DNA of 18,438 nucleotides from Baffinella frigidus (lineage: Eukaryota; Cryptophyceae; Cryptomonadales; Baffinellaceae). The number at the start of each line of letters is the position of its first letter. The first letter of the stretch is position 1. The DNA lies in NCBI GenBank assembly GCA_026770585.1, contig MU646673.1, positions 217,834-236,271 of the forward strand. Direction: 5' to 3'. Below, in pieces: positions 17,001 to 18,188 of the stretch. The notes beneath the pieces were generated by a model. That model saw only the letters and a list, made by a program, of their open reading frames with translations. It did not search any database and had not been told where the DNA came from. The translations under genes were made by a program, and so were the position numbers.

Positions 17001-18188
17001 TTCGTGTGCATAGTCATATATTCGTATTGATAACAGAGGAGGCTTCCTCTGACGTCGCAGCCTAGTGTGTACTCTGCGCCGAGTATATACCGTCAGCTCA
17101 TACACATACGTGCTGGTGTGGCACTAAGGTGTATACTGATGCATGCTTCTGGGGGTCTATACACTATTATACGTGATCATGCGGTTCTGTATACTAATGC
17201 CGAGTTGCGTTTCGGGGGAGGGCAGGTCGTCGTGATGATGTTGCGGCTGGACGAGGGCGCGCAGCACCACCACCGCCACGACCACGAGCACGTCGTTGTC
17301 GTCGAGGTAACCCACCGCTACCTTAAGTTAACGGATGTTCCACTTTTACTTTAAGGCGTCCCCCTCTCGACTTTTGTGTCTCGGTGGGCAGCGCTCTTGA
17401 ACCGTATGATAGTGTATGCTGGGAGTATACAGCGCTATTGATAGTGTATATACGAACTATTAATAGTGTATATACGAACTATTGATGGTGTATATACGAA
17501 GTGTTGATAGTGGGTATACGACGACGTGGTCGTGATGGTTGTGGCTGGATTAGCCGTTGTCGAGGTACCGTATATATGCGGTCCGGGGGGGTGCATTCGT
17601 ATTCATAACAGTGTACATTCGTATGCATAATCGTATATGCTGGGAGTAGACACTAGTATTGATAGTATATGTACGGAGTCCGTAGTCCACCGTGTGGGCT
17701 GTCCCCGCCAGATCACAAGTGGCGATTTCAGAACGCGACGTTGCGCTTTACAATTGTTTCGTGGTCCACCTGTATGGCTTGCCATCCCAATATAACCCTC
17801 ACAGGTGGCTGGTGATTTCTAAAACGCTGAATACAAAAAGGATGTAGGGTTCACATTGGCCTTTTTCAGGCTTGCCCGCGTTTCATTTCGTGGTGCAAAC
17901 ACCACATTGGCACGCGCATATTGACGTCGTCGAAGTCGCTACGCTCAACCCTAAACCCTAAACCCTAAACCCTAAACCCTAAACCCTAAACCCCAAACCC
18001 TAAACCCTAAACCCTAAACCCTGGACCTTAGACCAGATAACCTAAACCCTACACCCTAAACCCCACACACCCTACACCCTAAACCCTCAACCCTCAACCC
18101 TACACCCTAAACCCCAAACCCTAAACAGGAAGAGGAGGCGGCGCCGGAAGAGGATTTTGTGACCTATGAGCGCCCCGAGCTTTACACG
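92..18188 (+). CDS. PTEN/VSP-like phosphatase - C2 - CNB protein (18 exons, partial at both ends)
   Basis: Joined exons: 92-155, 884-985, 2056-2103, 2930-3012, 4182-4257, 5223-5288, 6057-6140, 6852-6908, 7416-7464, 8321-8388, 11778-11866, 13035-13121, 13901-13952, 14875-14946, 15509-15553, 16248-16337, 17226-17306, 18129-18188. Every intron is GT...AG and the phases fit throughout, giving about 424 codons without a stop. Exons 1-7 follow the PTEN/TPTE phosphatase fold in order: the RF..(R)H.....VYN segment, the H-A-P loop, I-L-V-F-C before the P-loop, HCCTGRDRTG, a hydrophobic helix ending in TANEAL, then S-L-Q-R-I-V. Exons 8-12 give C2 strands including VCLHTAFV, the counterpart of FWVNTFFI in PTEN. 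Exons 14-17 give a CNB fold (AG..SR.LYFLVSG, PGDVFG). The expected activity is phosphoinositide phosphatase at a membrane. The first exon starts in phase 2 and the last ends at a donor, so the gene continues on both sides. The exon structure is hand-made and not transcript-supported. Confidence 0.85.
165..325. mobile_element. MITE-like element, CCACACAGCGG family, copy 1
   Basis: The ends are CCACACAGCGG and CCGCTGTGTGG. The inverted similarity extends inward for about 26 bp through CGAAGGGATT and AATCCCTTCG. The interior has a second inverted pair around CTACGGTAGGCAACCCGTAG. It has no coding capacity. It sits a few bases after the exon 1 donor. Related copies are at 1593-1696 (5'-truncated), 6391-6550 and, inverted, 14359-14519. 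No clear target-site duplication is seen here. Confidence 0.75.
389..540. mobile_element. Long hairpin MITE-like element (TAGCTCTGTC ends)
   Basis: Two arms of about 55 bp, starting TAGCTCTGTC and ending GACAGAGCTA, are close reverse complements. Shared blocks include AATTTGGGCTCGCCATTATT and its complement. A short centre contains a C-run. A fragment resembling one end is at 14187-14201. It is non-coding. Confidence 0.75.
552..883 (+). repeat. TTGACCAGTGTG minisatellite up to exon 2 acceptor
   Basis: About 330 bp consist of imperfect units alternating GGCAGTTCTGACCAGTGTG and TTTGACCAGT. The array ends as TTTGCCCAG at the exon 2 acceptor. Open frames crossing this array are repeat artefacts. 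Confidence 0.75.
884..985 (+). CDS. Exon 2: phosphatase domain, first strand and helix
   Basis: It runs from acceptor GCCCAG to donor GTACCC, is 34 codons long, and is phase 0 at both ends. The encoded segment starts LARFMAIRHYGKFMVYNVIK. It matches the pattern RFLDSKH..HYKIYNL of PTEN, including the invariant Y-N. The remainder contains YPPAHFFSQ. The third codon positions are mostly G or C. Confidence 0.85.
1245..1300 (+). pseudogene. Leucine-rich exon-like fragment, copy 1
   Basis: After TTTCAG the frame reads DLAVLDLPDCRFSELPTF, then a stop at TGA. The first 33 bases recur at 7862-7894 after GGCAG, where they read DLAVLDVPNCL. The spacing of Leu and Cys resembles a leucine-rich repeat, but one unit is too little to assign a family. 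It does not fit the phosphatase gene. Confidence 0.3.
1593..1696. mobile_element. MITE-like element, CCACACAGCGG family, truncated copy
   Basis: It matches the inner and right part of the copy at 165-325, from CTACGGTAGGCAA through CATAGGGGGGTTCCTACGGA to TAGCCCGCTGTGTGG. The left terminal repeat is missing. CTTTGGTTTCAGC-like sequence lies on both sides. Confidence 0.65.
1991..2048 (+). repeat. Telomere-like CCCTAAA tract before exon 3
   Basis: Several CCCTAAA units and variants (CCCCAAA, CCTTGTTC interruption) end seven bases before the exon 3 start. The C-rich strand is in the sense direction. Confidence 0.85.
2056..2103 (+). CDS. Exon 3: loop with the general-acid position
   Basis: It runs from acceptor CGCAG to donor GTGCTC, is 16 codons, and is phase 0-0. 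It reads VERMYVQEKHAPNLNE. Joined to exon 4, H-A-P-N-L-N-E-I-L-V-F matches H-N-V-P-T-L-H-E-M-V-V-F of the TPTE/VSP type. The Asp used as general acid in PTEN (D92) aligns with Glu here. The donor was chosen because this join keeps the family alignment, whereas the reading frame continues past it. Confidence 0.75.
2104..2929 (+). other. Intron 3, with inverted GTGTAGTAATTTTCGTT elements
   Basis: The motif GTGTAGTAATTTTCGTT occurs at about 2643, 2681 and 2884. Its reverse complement is at about 2791 and 2834. These form nested inverted repeats around a partial copy of exon 4. The block from CATACTAGTA to the exon copy (about 2620-2782) is repeated at 2862-2990, so the exon with its upstream flank was duplicated in tandem. 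The sequence from 2104 to 2600 shows nothing I recognise. Confidence 0.6.
2723..2782 (+). pseudogene. Partial 5' copy of exon 4
   Basis: After GGGGCAG, 60 bases match the first 60 of exon 4 with two differences, both synonymous (CGC/CGT and GCC/GCT). The match then breaks off before the catalytic HC and runs into unrelated sequence, so it lacks the P-loop and a donor. It is probably a recent tandem duplicate. Confidence 0.85.
2930..3012 (+). CDS. Exon 4: catalytic Cys of the phosphatase
   Basis: It runs from acceptor CGGCAG to donor GTATCT. It starts in phase 0 and ends in phase 2. It reads ILVFCVNATRFLLADARTVV, then AIHCCTG plus CG. The catalytic Cys codon is TGC at 2999-3001. The split last codon joins exon 5 to give CGG (Arg), so the P-loop is HCCTGRDRTG, a proper HCx5R. 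VVAIHC is the usual lead-in in PTEN and VSP. Other copies nearby lack an intact join. Confidence 0.9.
3106..3172 (+). pseudogene. Decayed copy of exon 4 with frameshift
   Basis: It reads TRFLLEDARTV, then has four extra bases, then AIHCCTGR in another frame, with a donor-like GTACCT after it. The 5' part of the exon is replaced by AGATGGAC. The catalytic motif is readable but out of frame with the rest. Confidence 0.75.
3395..3453 (+). pseudogene. Decayed copy of exon 4 with catalytic Cys changed to Tyr
   Basis: The matching frame reads TRVLRADTRTVVAIHYCTG plus CG and GTCAAC. The frame is open, but the catalytic Cys codon is TAC. The ILVFCVNA start is missing, as in the copy at 3106, with AGATGGACC in its place. 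Splicing from the nearby AG would give the wrong frame, so it is probably not used. Confidence 0.7.
3519..3655. mobile_element. MITE-like element, CACTTAGCAGCC family, copy 1
   Basis: It starts CACTTAGCAGCCACCGGGG and ends GGCGCCTCCTAAGTG. A very similar element lies at 14715-14857, sharing TTCACGGATACAGT, ATCCATTGC and GGAACTCGGCGCCTCCTAAGTG. The terminal inverted repeats are short and imperfect. It is non-coding. Confidence 0.7.
3829..3852 (+). pseudogene. Small remnant of exon 4 P-loop
   Basis: ACATCCACTGCAGCACTGGC reads IHCSTG, then GTCAAC. It lies at the start of the telomere-like tract and is too short to be used. Confidence 0.5.
3851..3994 (+). repeat. Telomere-like tract in intron 4
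   Basis: It consists of CCCTCAA and CCCTAAA units with interruptions, C-rich strand sense. Confidence 0.85.
4182..4257 (+). CDS. Exon 5: P-loop Arg and following helix
   Basis: It runs from acceptor GCCAG to donor GTCTCA. The first base completes Arg CGG with exon 4. It then reads DRTGVLACIWLM and FVGHCRTANEALT. The catalytic Arg codon is CGG at 4186-4188. RTG followed by a hydrophobic helix ending in A-x-E-A-L is the same as RTGVMICAYLL...KAQEAL in PTEN. This is the strongest family match in the window. Confidence 0.9.
4258..5222 (+). repeat. Intron 5: degenerate then near-perfect telomere-like array, CT/GC microsatellite
   Basis: Degenerate CCCTGAA-like units (4258-4500) pass into a CCCTCAA array (about 4510-4690) and then about 27 near-perfect CCCTAAA units (about 4745-4940). 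A (CT)n/(GC)n block (4973-5118) follows, then about 100 bp of unassigned sequence. A small stretch at 4453-4466 between CGCAG and GTGAGT looks like a microexon but has no support. Confidence 0.85.
4973..5118. repeat. (CT)n and (GC)n microsatellite
   Basis: Runs of TCTCTC alternate with GCGCGC. Open frames here give Arg/Ser/Glu or Leu/Ser artefacts on either strand. Confidence 0.9.
5223..5288 (+). CDS. Exon 6 (tentative): loop after the catalytic helix
   Basis: It runs from acceptor AAAAG to donor GTAACT, 22 codons, phase 0-0. It reads REMAPPPSRSGPPNPDGTYS, then MA. It would fill the place of the FYGEVRTRDKKG segment of PTEN, which is variable. The support is position, phase and lack of repeats. 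Sequence similarity is weak, and another acceptor or another exon could serve. Confidence 0.4.
5497..5537 (+). pseudogene. 5' copy of exon 7, copy 1
   Basis: After CGGCAG it reads LRGASLQRIVRNA, identical to exon 7 at protein level. It then runs into a different sequence and a stop. Confidence 0.8.
5618..5640 (+). pseudogene. 5' copy of exon 7, copy 2
   Basis: It starts TTGCGCGGGG and then lacks five bases before CTGCAGAGGATC. The acceptor is GGCAA instead of GGCAG. It cannot be spliced in frame. Confidence 0.7.
5685..5736 (+). pseudogene. 5' copy of exon 7, copy 3, with stop
   Basis: After CGCAG it reads LRGASL, stop (TAG at 5703-5705), RIVRNAELLLTP. A further scrap, CAGCGTGCGCAACGCTGACC, lies at about 5797-5816. 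Confidence 0.75.
6057..6140 (+). CDS. Exon 7: last helix of phosphatase domain
   Basis: It runs from acceptor GGGCAG to donor GTCACT, 28 codons, phase 0-0. It reads LRGASLQRIVRNAERLLKF, then NVPVSATER. ASLQRIV...ERLLK lies where PTEN has PSQRRYVYYYSYLLK. It is the only copy with both the 5' and 3' halves. Confidence 0.8.
6205..6237 (+). pseudogene. 3' copy of exon 7, copy 1
   Basis: It reads EVNVLVSTTER followed by GTAACC, against KFNVPVSATER and GTCACT in the exon. A second copy at 6363-6388 reads VNVSVSAT and is interrupted by the MITE. Confidence 0.75.
6391..6550. mobile_element. MITE-like element, CCACACAGCGG family, copy 3
   Basis: It is near-identical in layout to 165-325, from ACACAGCGGACTTCGAAGGG to CTTCGTAGCCCGATGTGTGG. 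It lies in a duplicated piece of exon 7 after TCTCGGCCACAG, so it came later than that duplication. Confidence 0.75.
6590..6845 (+). repeat. Telomere-like tract in intron 7
   Basis: Degenerate units are followed by CCCTAAA runs (about 6690-6780) and then variants up to the exon 8 acceptor ACCAG. Confidence 0.85.
6852..6908 (+). CDS. Exon 8: first C2 strand
   Basis: It runs from acceptor ACCAG to donor GTCTAA, 19 codons, phase 0-0. It reads VLKSVKLSNGHDKLSLSLQ. This fits the first beta strands of the PTEN-type C2 domain (L.L.SV.L pattern). The match is by position and pattern only. Confidence 0.7.
6909..7415 (+). repeat. Intron 8: CCCCAAA-type repeats and an exon 8 scrap
   Basis: CCCCAAA variants occupy 6915-6990. 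A scrap of exon 8 follows at 6995-7025. Sequence at 7050-7205 has nothing recognised. A 200-bp array of CCCCAAA, CCCCCAA and CTCCAAA follows at 7212-7410, just before exon 9. Open frames in this array (Pro/Asn/Lys or Gly/Leu/Trp-rich) are artefacts. Confidence 0.8.
6995..7025 (+). pseudogene. Decayed 3' copy of exon 8
   Basis: TCGAACGGGCAC matches SNGH of exon 8. Seven bases are then missing before CTCGCTCCAG and a donor-like GTCTAC. It is frameshifted. Confidence 0.7.
7416..7464 (+). CDS. Exon 9: C2 strand
   Basis: It follows acceptor ATCAG. Two donors are possible: GTGCTG (end 7464) or GTGTCG (end 7458). Both leave phase 1, so the frame is the same. It reads VKCWGLTIYDSALQ, optionally plus GV. 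VK....IYDS resembles VKIYSSN of PTEN C2. Confidence 0.7.
7745..7856 (+). mobile_element. Truncated retroposon with (GAA)n tail and 13-bp target-site duplication
   Basis: GTAGAGATATGCC is present at 7745-7757 and again, identical, at 7844-7856. Between them an 86-bp body contains CTCAAGGCTCAGGGGCCTCA and AGGACCTTTATCGAG and ends AATAAAGAAGAAGAAG. A direct duplication of this length at a microsatellite tail is typical of target-primed reverse transcription (LINE/SINE). An inverted relative is at about 12071-12215. Confidence 0.75.
8134..8183 (+). pseudogene. Decayed copy of exon 10
   Basis: The frame reads EVVAPNANKEAVVTTLPD, against HIVAPNVNKEAVIWKLPD in exon 10. After the nearest acceptor (TTTGCAG) the frame is wrong for exon 9. 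Confidence 0.7.
8321..8388 (+). CDS. Exon 10: C2 loop and strand
   Basis: It runs from acceptor GGCGCAG to donor GTATCC. It starts in phase 1 and ends in phase 0, as exons 9 and 11 require. After the joined Glu it reads GGRHIVAPNVNKEAVIWKLP, then DL. The phase fit on both sides and the presence of decayed copies support it. The similarity to PTEN is weak in this variable part of C2. Confidence 0.65.
8412..8498 (+). repeat. Shared intron 5' segment (also 17313-17395)
   Basis: CCACCGCT, AAGTTAACGGA, TCCACTTTT, CTCTCGACTTTTGT and GGGCAGCGCTCTT occur in the same order and orientation at 17313-17395. Each copy lies a few to about 25 bases after a donor (exons 10 and 17). Confidence 0.75.
8534..8633. 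mobile_element. MITE-like hairpin with GTGTAGTAATTTTCGTTG arms
   Basis: Two arms of about 33 bp are near-perfect reverse complements. The left arm ends in AAATTTACTACAC and the right arm begins GTGTAGTAATTTTCGTTGCC, with AAAGCAATTAAT at the outer end. About 30 bp separate them. Related arms occur in intron 3. Confidence 0.75.
8763..8801 (+). pseudogene. Remnant of exon 10 with stop
   Basis: GCTGCGAACAAAGAGACCGT continues to a TGA and AAGCTACCC, reading ANKETVV, stop, KLP. Pieces resembling the exon 10 donor region also occur at about 8692-8700 and 8933-8955. Confidence 0.5.
8950..9155 (+). repeat. Minisatellite of ACCAGCAACCCGAAGC type units
   Basis: Units AGCACCAGCAACCCGA and AGCAACCCGAACCCGA repeat over about 200 bp. 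The founding unit resembles the first bases after the exon 10 donor (CCACCAGCAACCCGAA), so the array probably arose from a duplicated exon-intron junction. Overlapping frames on both strands stay open through it. Confidence 0.85.
9160..9969. other. Unassigned intronic sequence
   Basis: There are small inverted repeats (ACTTTCTTAAGTG with CTTAAGAAAGT, 9226-9262) and repeated TTTTTGTACCG (9541-9575). Open frames up to about 90 codons exist on both strands, but none shows family features or codon bias. No gene is called. Confidence 0.5.
9970..10160. mobile_element. MITE-like element, CCACTCGAGGCT family, copy 1
   Basis: It begins CCACTCGAGGCTGGAAGAGG, has an internal hairpin with arms GGTCACGTAGCCCGC and GCGGGCTACGTGACC, and ends in ATAGTCGCATTTCT with the outermost bases degraded. 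The better copy is at 11522-11733. Confidence 0.75.
10530..10620 (+). repeat. Tandem CGCCCGATTTGGCCCAAA units
   Basis: Three imperfect units of TTTCGCCCGATTTGGCCCAAA follow TCGGTGCAAAGACATCGATG. The preceding motif GTCCGTAGTCCACCGTGTGG (10485-10504) recurs at about 17677-17696. Confidence 0.5.
10621..10759. mobile_element. MITE-like element with GGCCACTCAATTTA ends
   Basis: The ends GGCCACTCAATTTA and TAAATTGAGTGGCC are perfect complements. The inverted similarity continues with gaps for about 45 bp, including GCTATCTT/AAGATAGC and GGTTTCT/AGAAACC. A decayed half copy seems present at 7622-7705. Confidence 0.75.
10803..11484 (+). pseudogene. Cluster of exon 11 copies
   Basis: Starts resembling exon 11 (GTGGAGTTATTCGTGTGCC) occur at about 10803, 10904, 11088, 11184, 11314 and 11410. 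Copy 11184 reads VELFVCRHTA, stop, INTGETREKF. Copies 11088 and 11314 carry a 7-8 base insertion after the Cys region. Copy 11410 is open: VELFVCRHTAFVNTGETRDK, then FALSW. None keeps the exon's REEIDFT end with the right donor. Confidence 0.8.
10989..11037. repeat. (TA)n microsatellite
   Basis: Nearly pure TATATA with one TTTATA interruption, flanked by ACACACCTAT on both sides (about 10979 and 11043). Confidence 0.95.
11522..11733. mobile_element. MITE-like element, CCACTCGAGGCT family, copy 2, with AA duplication
   Basis: The terminal inverted repeats of about 33 bp start CCACTCGAGGCT and end AGCCTCGAGTGG. The internal hairpin carries GGTCACGTAGCTCAA and its complement. It splits CTCTGTAACACCCTGGGATT, which is uninterrupted in the neighbouring tandem unit (about 11266-11290). 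The flanks read TGTAA and AACACC, so AA was duplicated on insertion. Confidence 0.85.
11778..11866 (+). CDS. Exon 11: core C2 strand
   Basis: It runs from acceptor TCGCAG to donor GTGCCC, phase 0 to 2. It reads VELFVCLHTAFVNTGDTRER, then FQREEIDFT plus AG. VCLHTAFV corresponds to FWVNTFFI of PTEN and to FWFNTSFI-like strands in TPTE. R.EID is the usual L..NELD-type continuation. It is the only one of seven copies with the full 3' half. Confidence 0.85.
12071..12215 (-). mobile_element. Retroposon relative with (GAA)n tail, inverted
   Basis: Read on the minus strand, CTCGACTCAAGGCC, GGGCCTGATTTAGGACCTGT and ATCGAGGTTAATAAAGAAG match the body at 7758-7843, followed by a long (GAA)n tail. No clear target-site duplication is found. 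The tail abuts a scrap of exon 11 (AATCGACTTCACGAG). Confidence 0.65.
12461..12610. mobile_element. MITE-like element with AATC duplication, in an exon 11 copy
   Basis: The element (12465-12606) begins TCATCTC and ends GAGATGA, with inverted similarity over about 40 bp (GACTGAATCAG/GTGATTCAGTTATC, TCATTAG/CTAATGA). AATC lies on both sides. Removing it and one AATC joins CCAGCGCGAGAAAATC to GACTTCACCAG, which is the exon 11 end almost exactly. Confidence 0.85.
12739..12785 (-). repeat. Telomere-like tract in reverse orientation
   Basis: TTTAGGG units on the plus strand, the opposite of nearly all other tracts here. It begins at a scrap of exon 11 (GGCTTCACTTTAG). Confidence 0.9.
12826..13026 (+). 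repeat. Telomere-like tract before exon 12
   Basis: CCCTAAA runs, with a CCCCAAA/CCCCACA patch at about 12950-12975, up to the acceptor AACCAG. Confidence 0.9.
13035..13121 (+). CDS. Exon 12: last C2 strand
   Basis: It runs from acceptor ACCAG to donor GTGCGA, phase 2 to 2. After the joined Arg it reads PESAREFDFGLSMELSFTSD, then TPALLESL plus CG. FDFGLSMELSF corresponds to the final C2 strand FKVKLYF of PTEN. The downstream copy at 13384 is also open, but in a frame that does not fit exon 11. Confidence 0.8.
13169..13336 (+). pseudogene. Two 3' scraps of exon 12
   Basis: 13169-13185 reads LFESLR and 13295-13336 reads HVTPDTPTLRESLR. Both are followed by the donor-like GTGCGT, and both lack the 5' part. 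They are separated by a reverse telomere-like tract. Confidence 0.7.
13384..13460 (+). pseudogene. Nearly complete copy of exon 12 in another phase
   Basis: After TTCAG it reads HESPDFGLSMELGFTADTPE, then ILECL plus CG, with donor GTGCGA. It is open throughout and keeps the exon's end phase. Its start is phase 0 because ten bases are missing relative to exon 12, so it cannot follow exon 11 in frame. It is either a dead copy or an alternative exon with another partner. Confidence 0.65.
13623..13692. mobile_element. Short hairpin, CCACACAGCGG family
   Basis: CCACACAGCGGGAAACGGAG starts it, and the complementary CTCCGTTTCCTGCGCTGCGG ends it. The arms (AGTAGTTTCCCATTC/GAATGGGAAACTACT) are perfect. 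Only the ends are shared with the longer elements. Confidence 0.75.
13738..13900 (+). repeat. AAGTTGACGAGCGGAGCCT minisatellite up to exon 13 acceptor
   Basis: Seven or so imperfect units of about 19-27 bp end at GCCTCGGCAG, the acceptor itself. Confidence 0.85.
13901..13952 (+). CDS. Exon 13: basic linker into CNB
   Basis: It runs from acceptor CGGCAG to donor GTCGAT, phase 2 to 0. After the joined Arg it reads WIRKKMIATGTRENFSE. Joined to exon 14, ENFSE-GSVII resembles the start of a CNB fold (..F..G..I). The phase fits both neighbours, and three partial copies follow it. Confidence 0.75.
14024..14318 (+). pseudogene. Three 3' copies of exon 13
   Basis: 14024-14043 is identical to the exon end, 14115-14133 has two changes, and 14301-14318 has more. 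All keep CTCAGAG before a GT. None has the WIRKKM start. Confidence 0.75.
14359..14519. mobile_element. MITE-like element, CCACACAGCGG family, inverted copy
   Basis: It is the reverse complement of the 165-325 type: it begins CCACACAGCGGCCTTCCAAC and ends CAAAATCCCTTCGAAGTCCA then CTGTGTG. It contains TACGGGTTGCCTACCGTAGG. Confidence 0.75.
14715..14857. mobile_element. MITE-like element, CACTTAGCAGCC family, copy 2
   Basis: The ends are TACCACTGAGCAGCC and CGCCTCCTAAGTGGTA. The body matches 3519-3655. It ends 17 bases before exon 14, so it supplies part of the acceptor region. Confidence 0.75.
14875..14946 (+). CDS. Exon 14: CNB beta strands
   Basis: It runs from acceptor AACAG to donor GTACTC, 24 codons, phase 0-0. 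It reads GSVIIDAGTVSRVLYFLVSG, then TVSQ. This is the standard CNB pattern G..I...G..S..LYF+.SG.V. No decayed copies were found for this exon. Confidence 0.85.
14947..15508 (+). repeat. Intron 14: palindromes, then telomere-like array
   Basis: GAACCGTCAACTTT is repeated at 14956 and 14983, and its complement AAAAGTTGACGGTTC is at 15020. Sequence at 15060-15185 has nothing recognised. CCCTAAA and CCCCAAA repeats occupy 15190-15500. Confidence 0.8.
15509..15553 (+). CDS. Exon 15: CNB insert
   Basis: It runs from acceptor CGGCAG to donor GTAAAC, 15 codons, phase 0-0. It reads RVEEMETSGKDNNST. It sits in telomere-like DNA and is the only non-repeat segment there. It would form a polar loop between two CNB strands. 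No family match is possible at this length. Confidence 0.65.
15554..16247 (+). repeat. Intron 15: degenerate telomere-like DNA with exon 16 copies
   Basis: CCCTAAA, CCCCAAA and CACCCCC variants fill the intron. Inside it lie an AGATGTTGGATCTTG scrap (15930-15945) and two copies of the exon 16 start (16015-16060 and 16140-16190). Confidence 0.8.
16015..16190 (+). pseudogene. Two 5' copies of exon 16
   Basis: The first reads VDELIFPGFPVFGCW after ACAG. The second reads MFDLIFPGDVFGCGAFLT after ACAG. Both break off into repeats before the second half of the exon. Each is phase 0 at its start, like the real exon, but has no donor at the right place. Confidence 0.8.
16248..16337 (+). CDS. Exon 16: CNB phosphate-binding cassette region
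   Basis: It runs from acceptor ACCAG to donor GTACGT, 30 codons, phase 0-0. It reads VLDLIFPGDVFGCGAFLMGL, then PEMSHVASSN. PGDVFG and the following turn match the cassette FGE.AL....R.A of CNB domains. The Glu and Arg that hold the ribose and phosphate are Cys and Ser-His region residues here, so cAMP/cGMP binding is doubtful. Confidence 0.85.
16612..16665 (+). pseudogene. Near-identical 3' copy of exon 16
   Basis: 54 bases match the exon end with one synonymous change (GTC to GTG). The copy reads CGAFLMGLPEMSHVASSN, followed by GTCTAC. There is no acceptor at its left edge. It appears to be the youngest duplicate in the window. Confidence 0.85.
16900..16939 (+). pseudogene. Upstream scrap of exon 17
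   Basis: CTCGACTTCG, GACCAGAAGCACGT and TTCGCGAG correspond to CTGGACGAGG, GACCACGAGCACGT and GTCGTCGAG of exon 17. The donor is GC instead of GT. The sequence after it is shared with the copy ending at 17564. Confidence 0.5.
16937..17000 (+). repeat. Direct repeat with 17562-17625
   Basis: ACCGTATATATGCGGTCCGG, GGGGGTGCATTCGT and TTCATAACAGTG occur in both places in the same order. Both begin just after an exon 17-like GAG. Confidence 0.8.
17226..17306 (+). CDS. Exon 17: last CNB strand and His-rich loop
   Basis: It runs from acceptor GGGCAG to donor GTAACC, 27 codons, phase 0-0. It reads VVVMMLRLDEGAQHHHRHDH, then EHVVVVE. SHVASSN-VVVMMLRL fits the end of a CNB domain, where a hydrophobic strand follows the cassette. 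The HHHRHDHEH stretch could bind a metal ion; this is an inference. Confidence 0.8.
17307..18128 (+). other. Intron 17: shared 5' segment, tandem repeats, telomere-like DNA
   Basis: 17313-17395 is shared with intron 10. Units of ATAGTGTATATACGAACTATTG lie at 17410-17520. An exon 17 copy (17523-17564) and the direct repeat (17562-17625) follow. Sequence at 17630-17940 has nothing recognised except a GTCCGTAGTCCACCGTGTGG motif. CCCTAAA repeats occupy 17947-18122. Confidence 0.75.
17523..17564 (+). pseudogene. Decayed copy of exon 17
   Basis: The frame reads DVVVMVVAGLAVVE followed by GTACCG. It keeps both ends of exon 17 but lacks the His-rich middle. The sequence before it has no AG in phase. 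Confidence 0.55.
18129..18188 (+). CDS. Exon 18: acidic segment after CNB
   Basis: It runs from acceptor AACAG to donor GTAAAC, 20 codons, phase 0-0. It reads EEEAAPEEDFVTYERPELYT. It is non-repetitive inside telomere-like DNA and phase-compatible. There is no stop codon, so coding continues beyond the window. Confidence 0.75.

Larger units (their letters stand above)
16338..17225 (+). other. Intron 16: direct repeats, exon 16 and 17 scraps, minisatellite
   Basis: CTGTACAGAGCCATTGTTAA with GATGCATGGACCGATCTG is present at 16416-16463 and 16545-16592. A reverse telomere-like piece lies at 16490-16512. The exon 16 copy is at 16612-16665. A more decayed piece (GCGCCTCCTCAGACGTACGT) is at about 16768. 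A 30-bp minisatellite around GGGTTGACTGATCG lies at 16798-16880, and an exon 17 scrap at 16900-16939. Confidence 0.75.
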
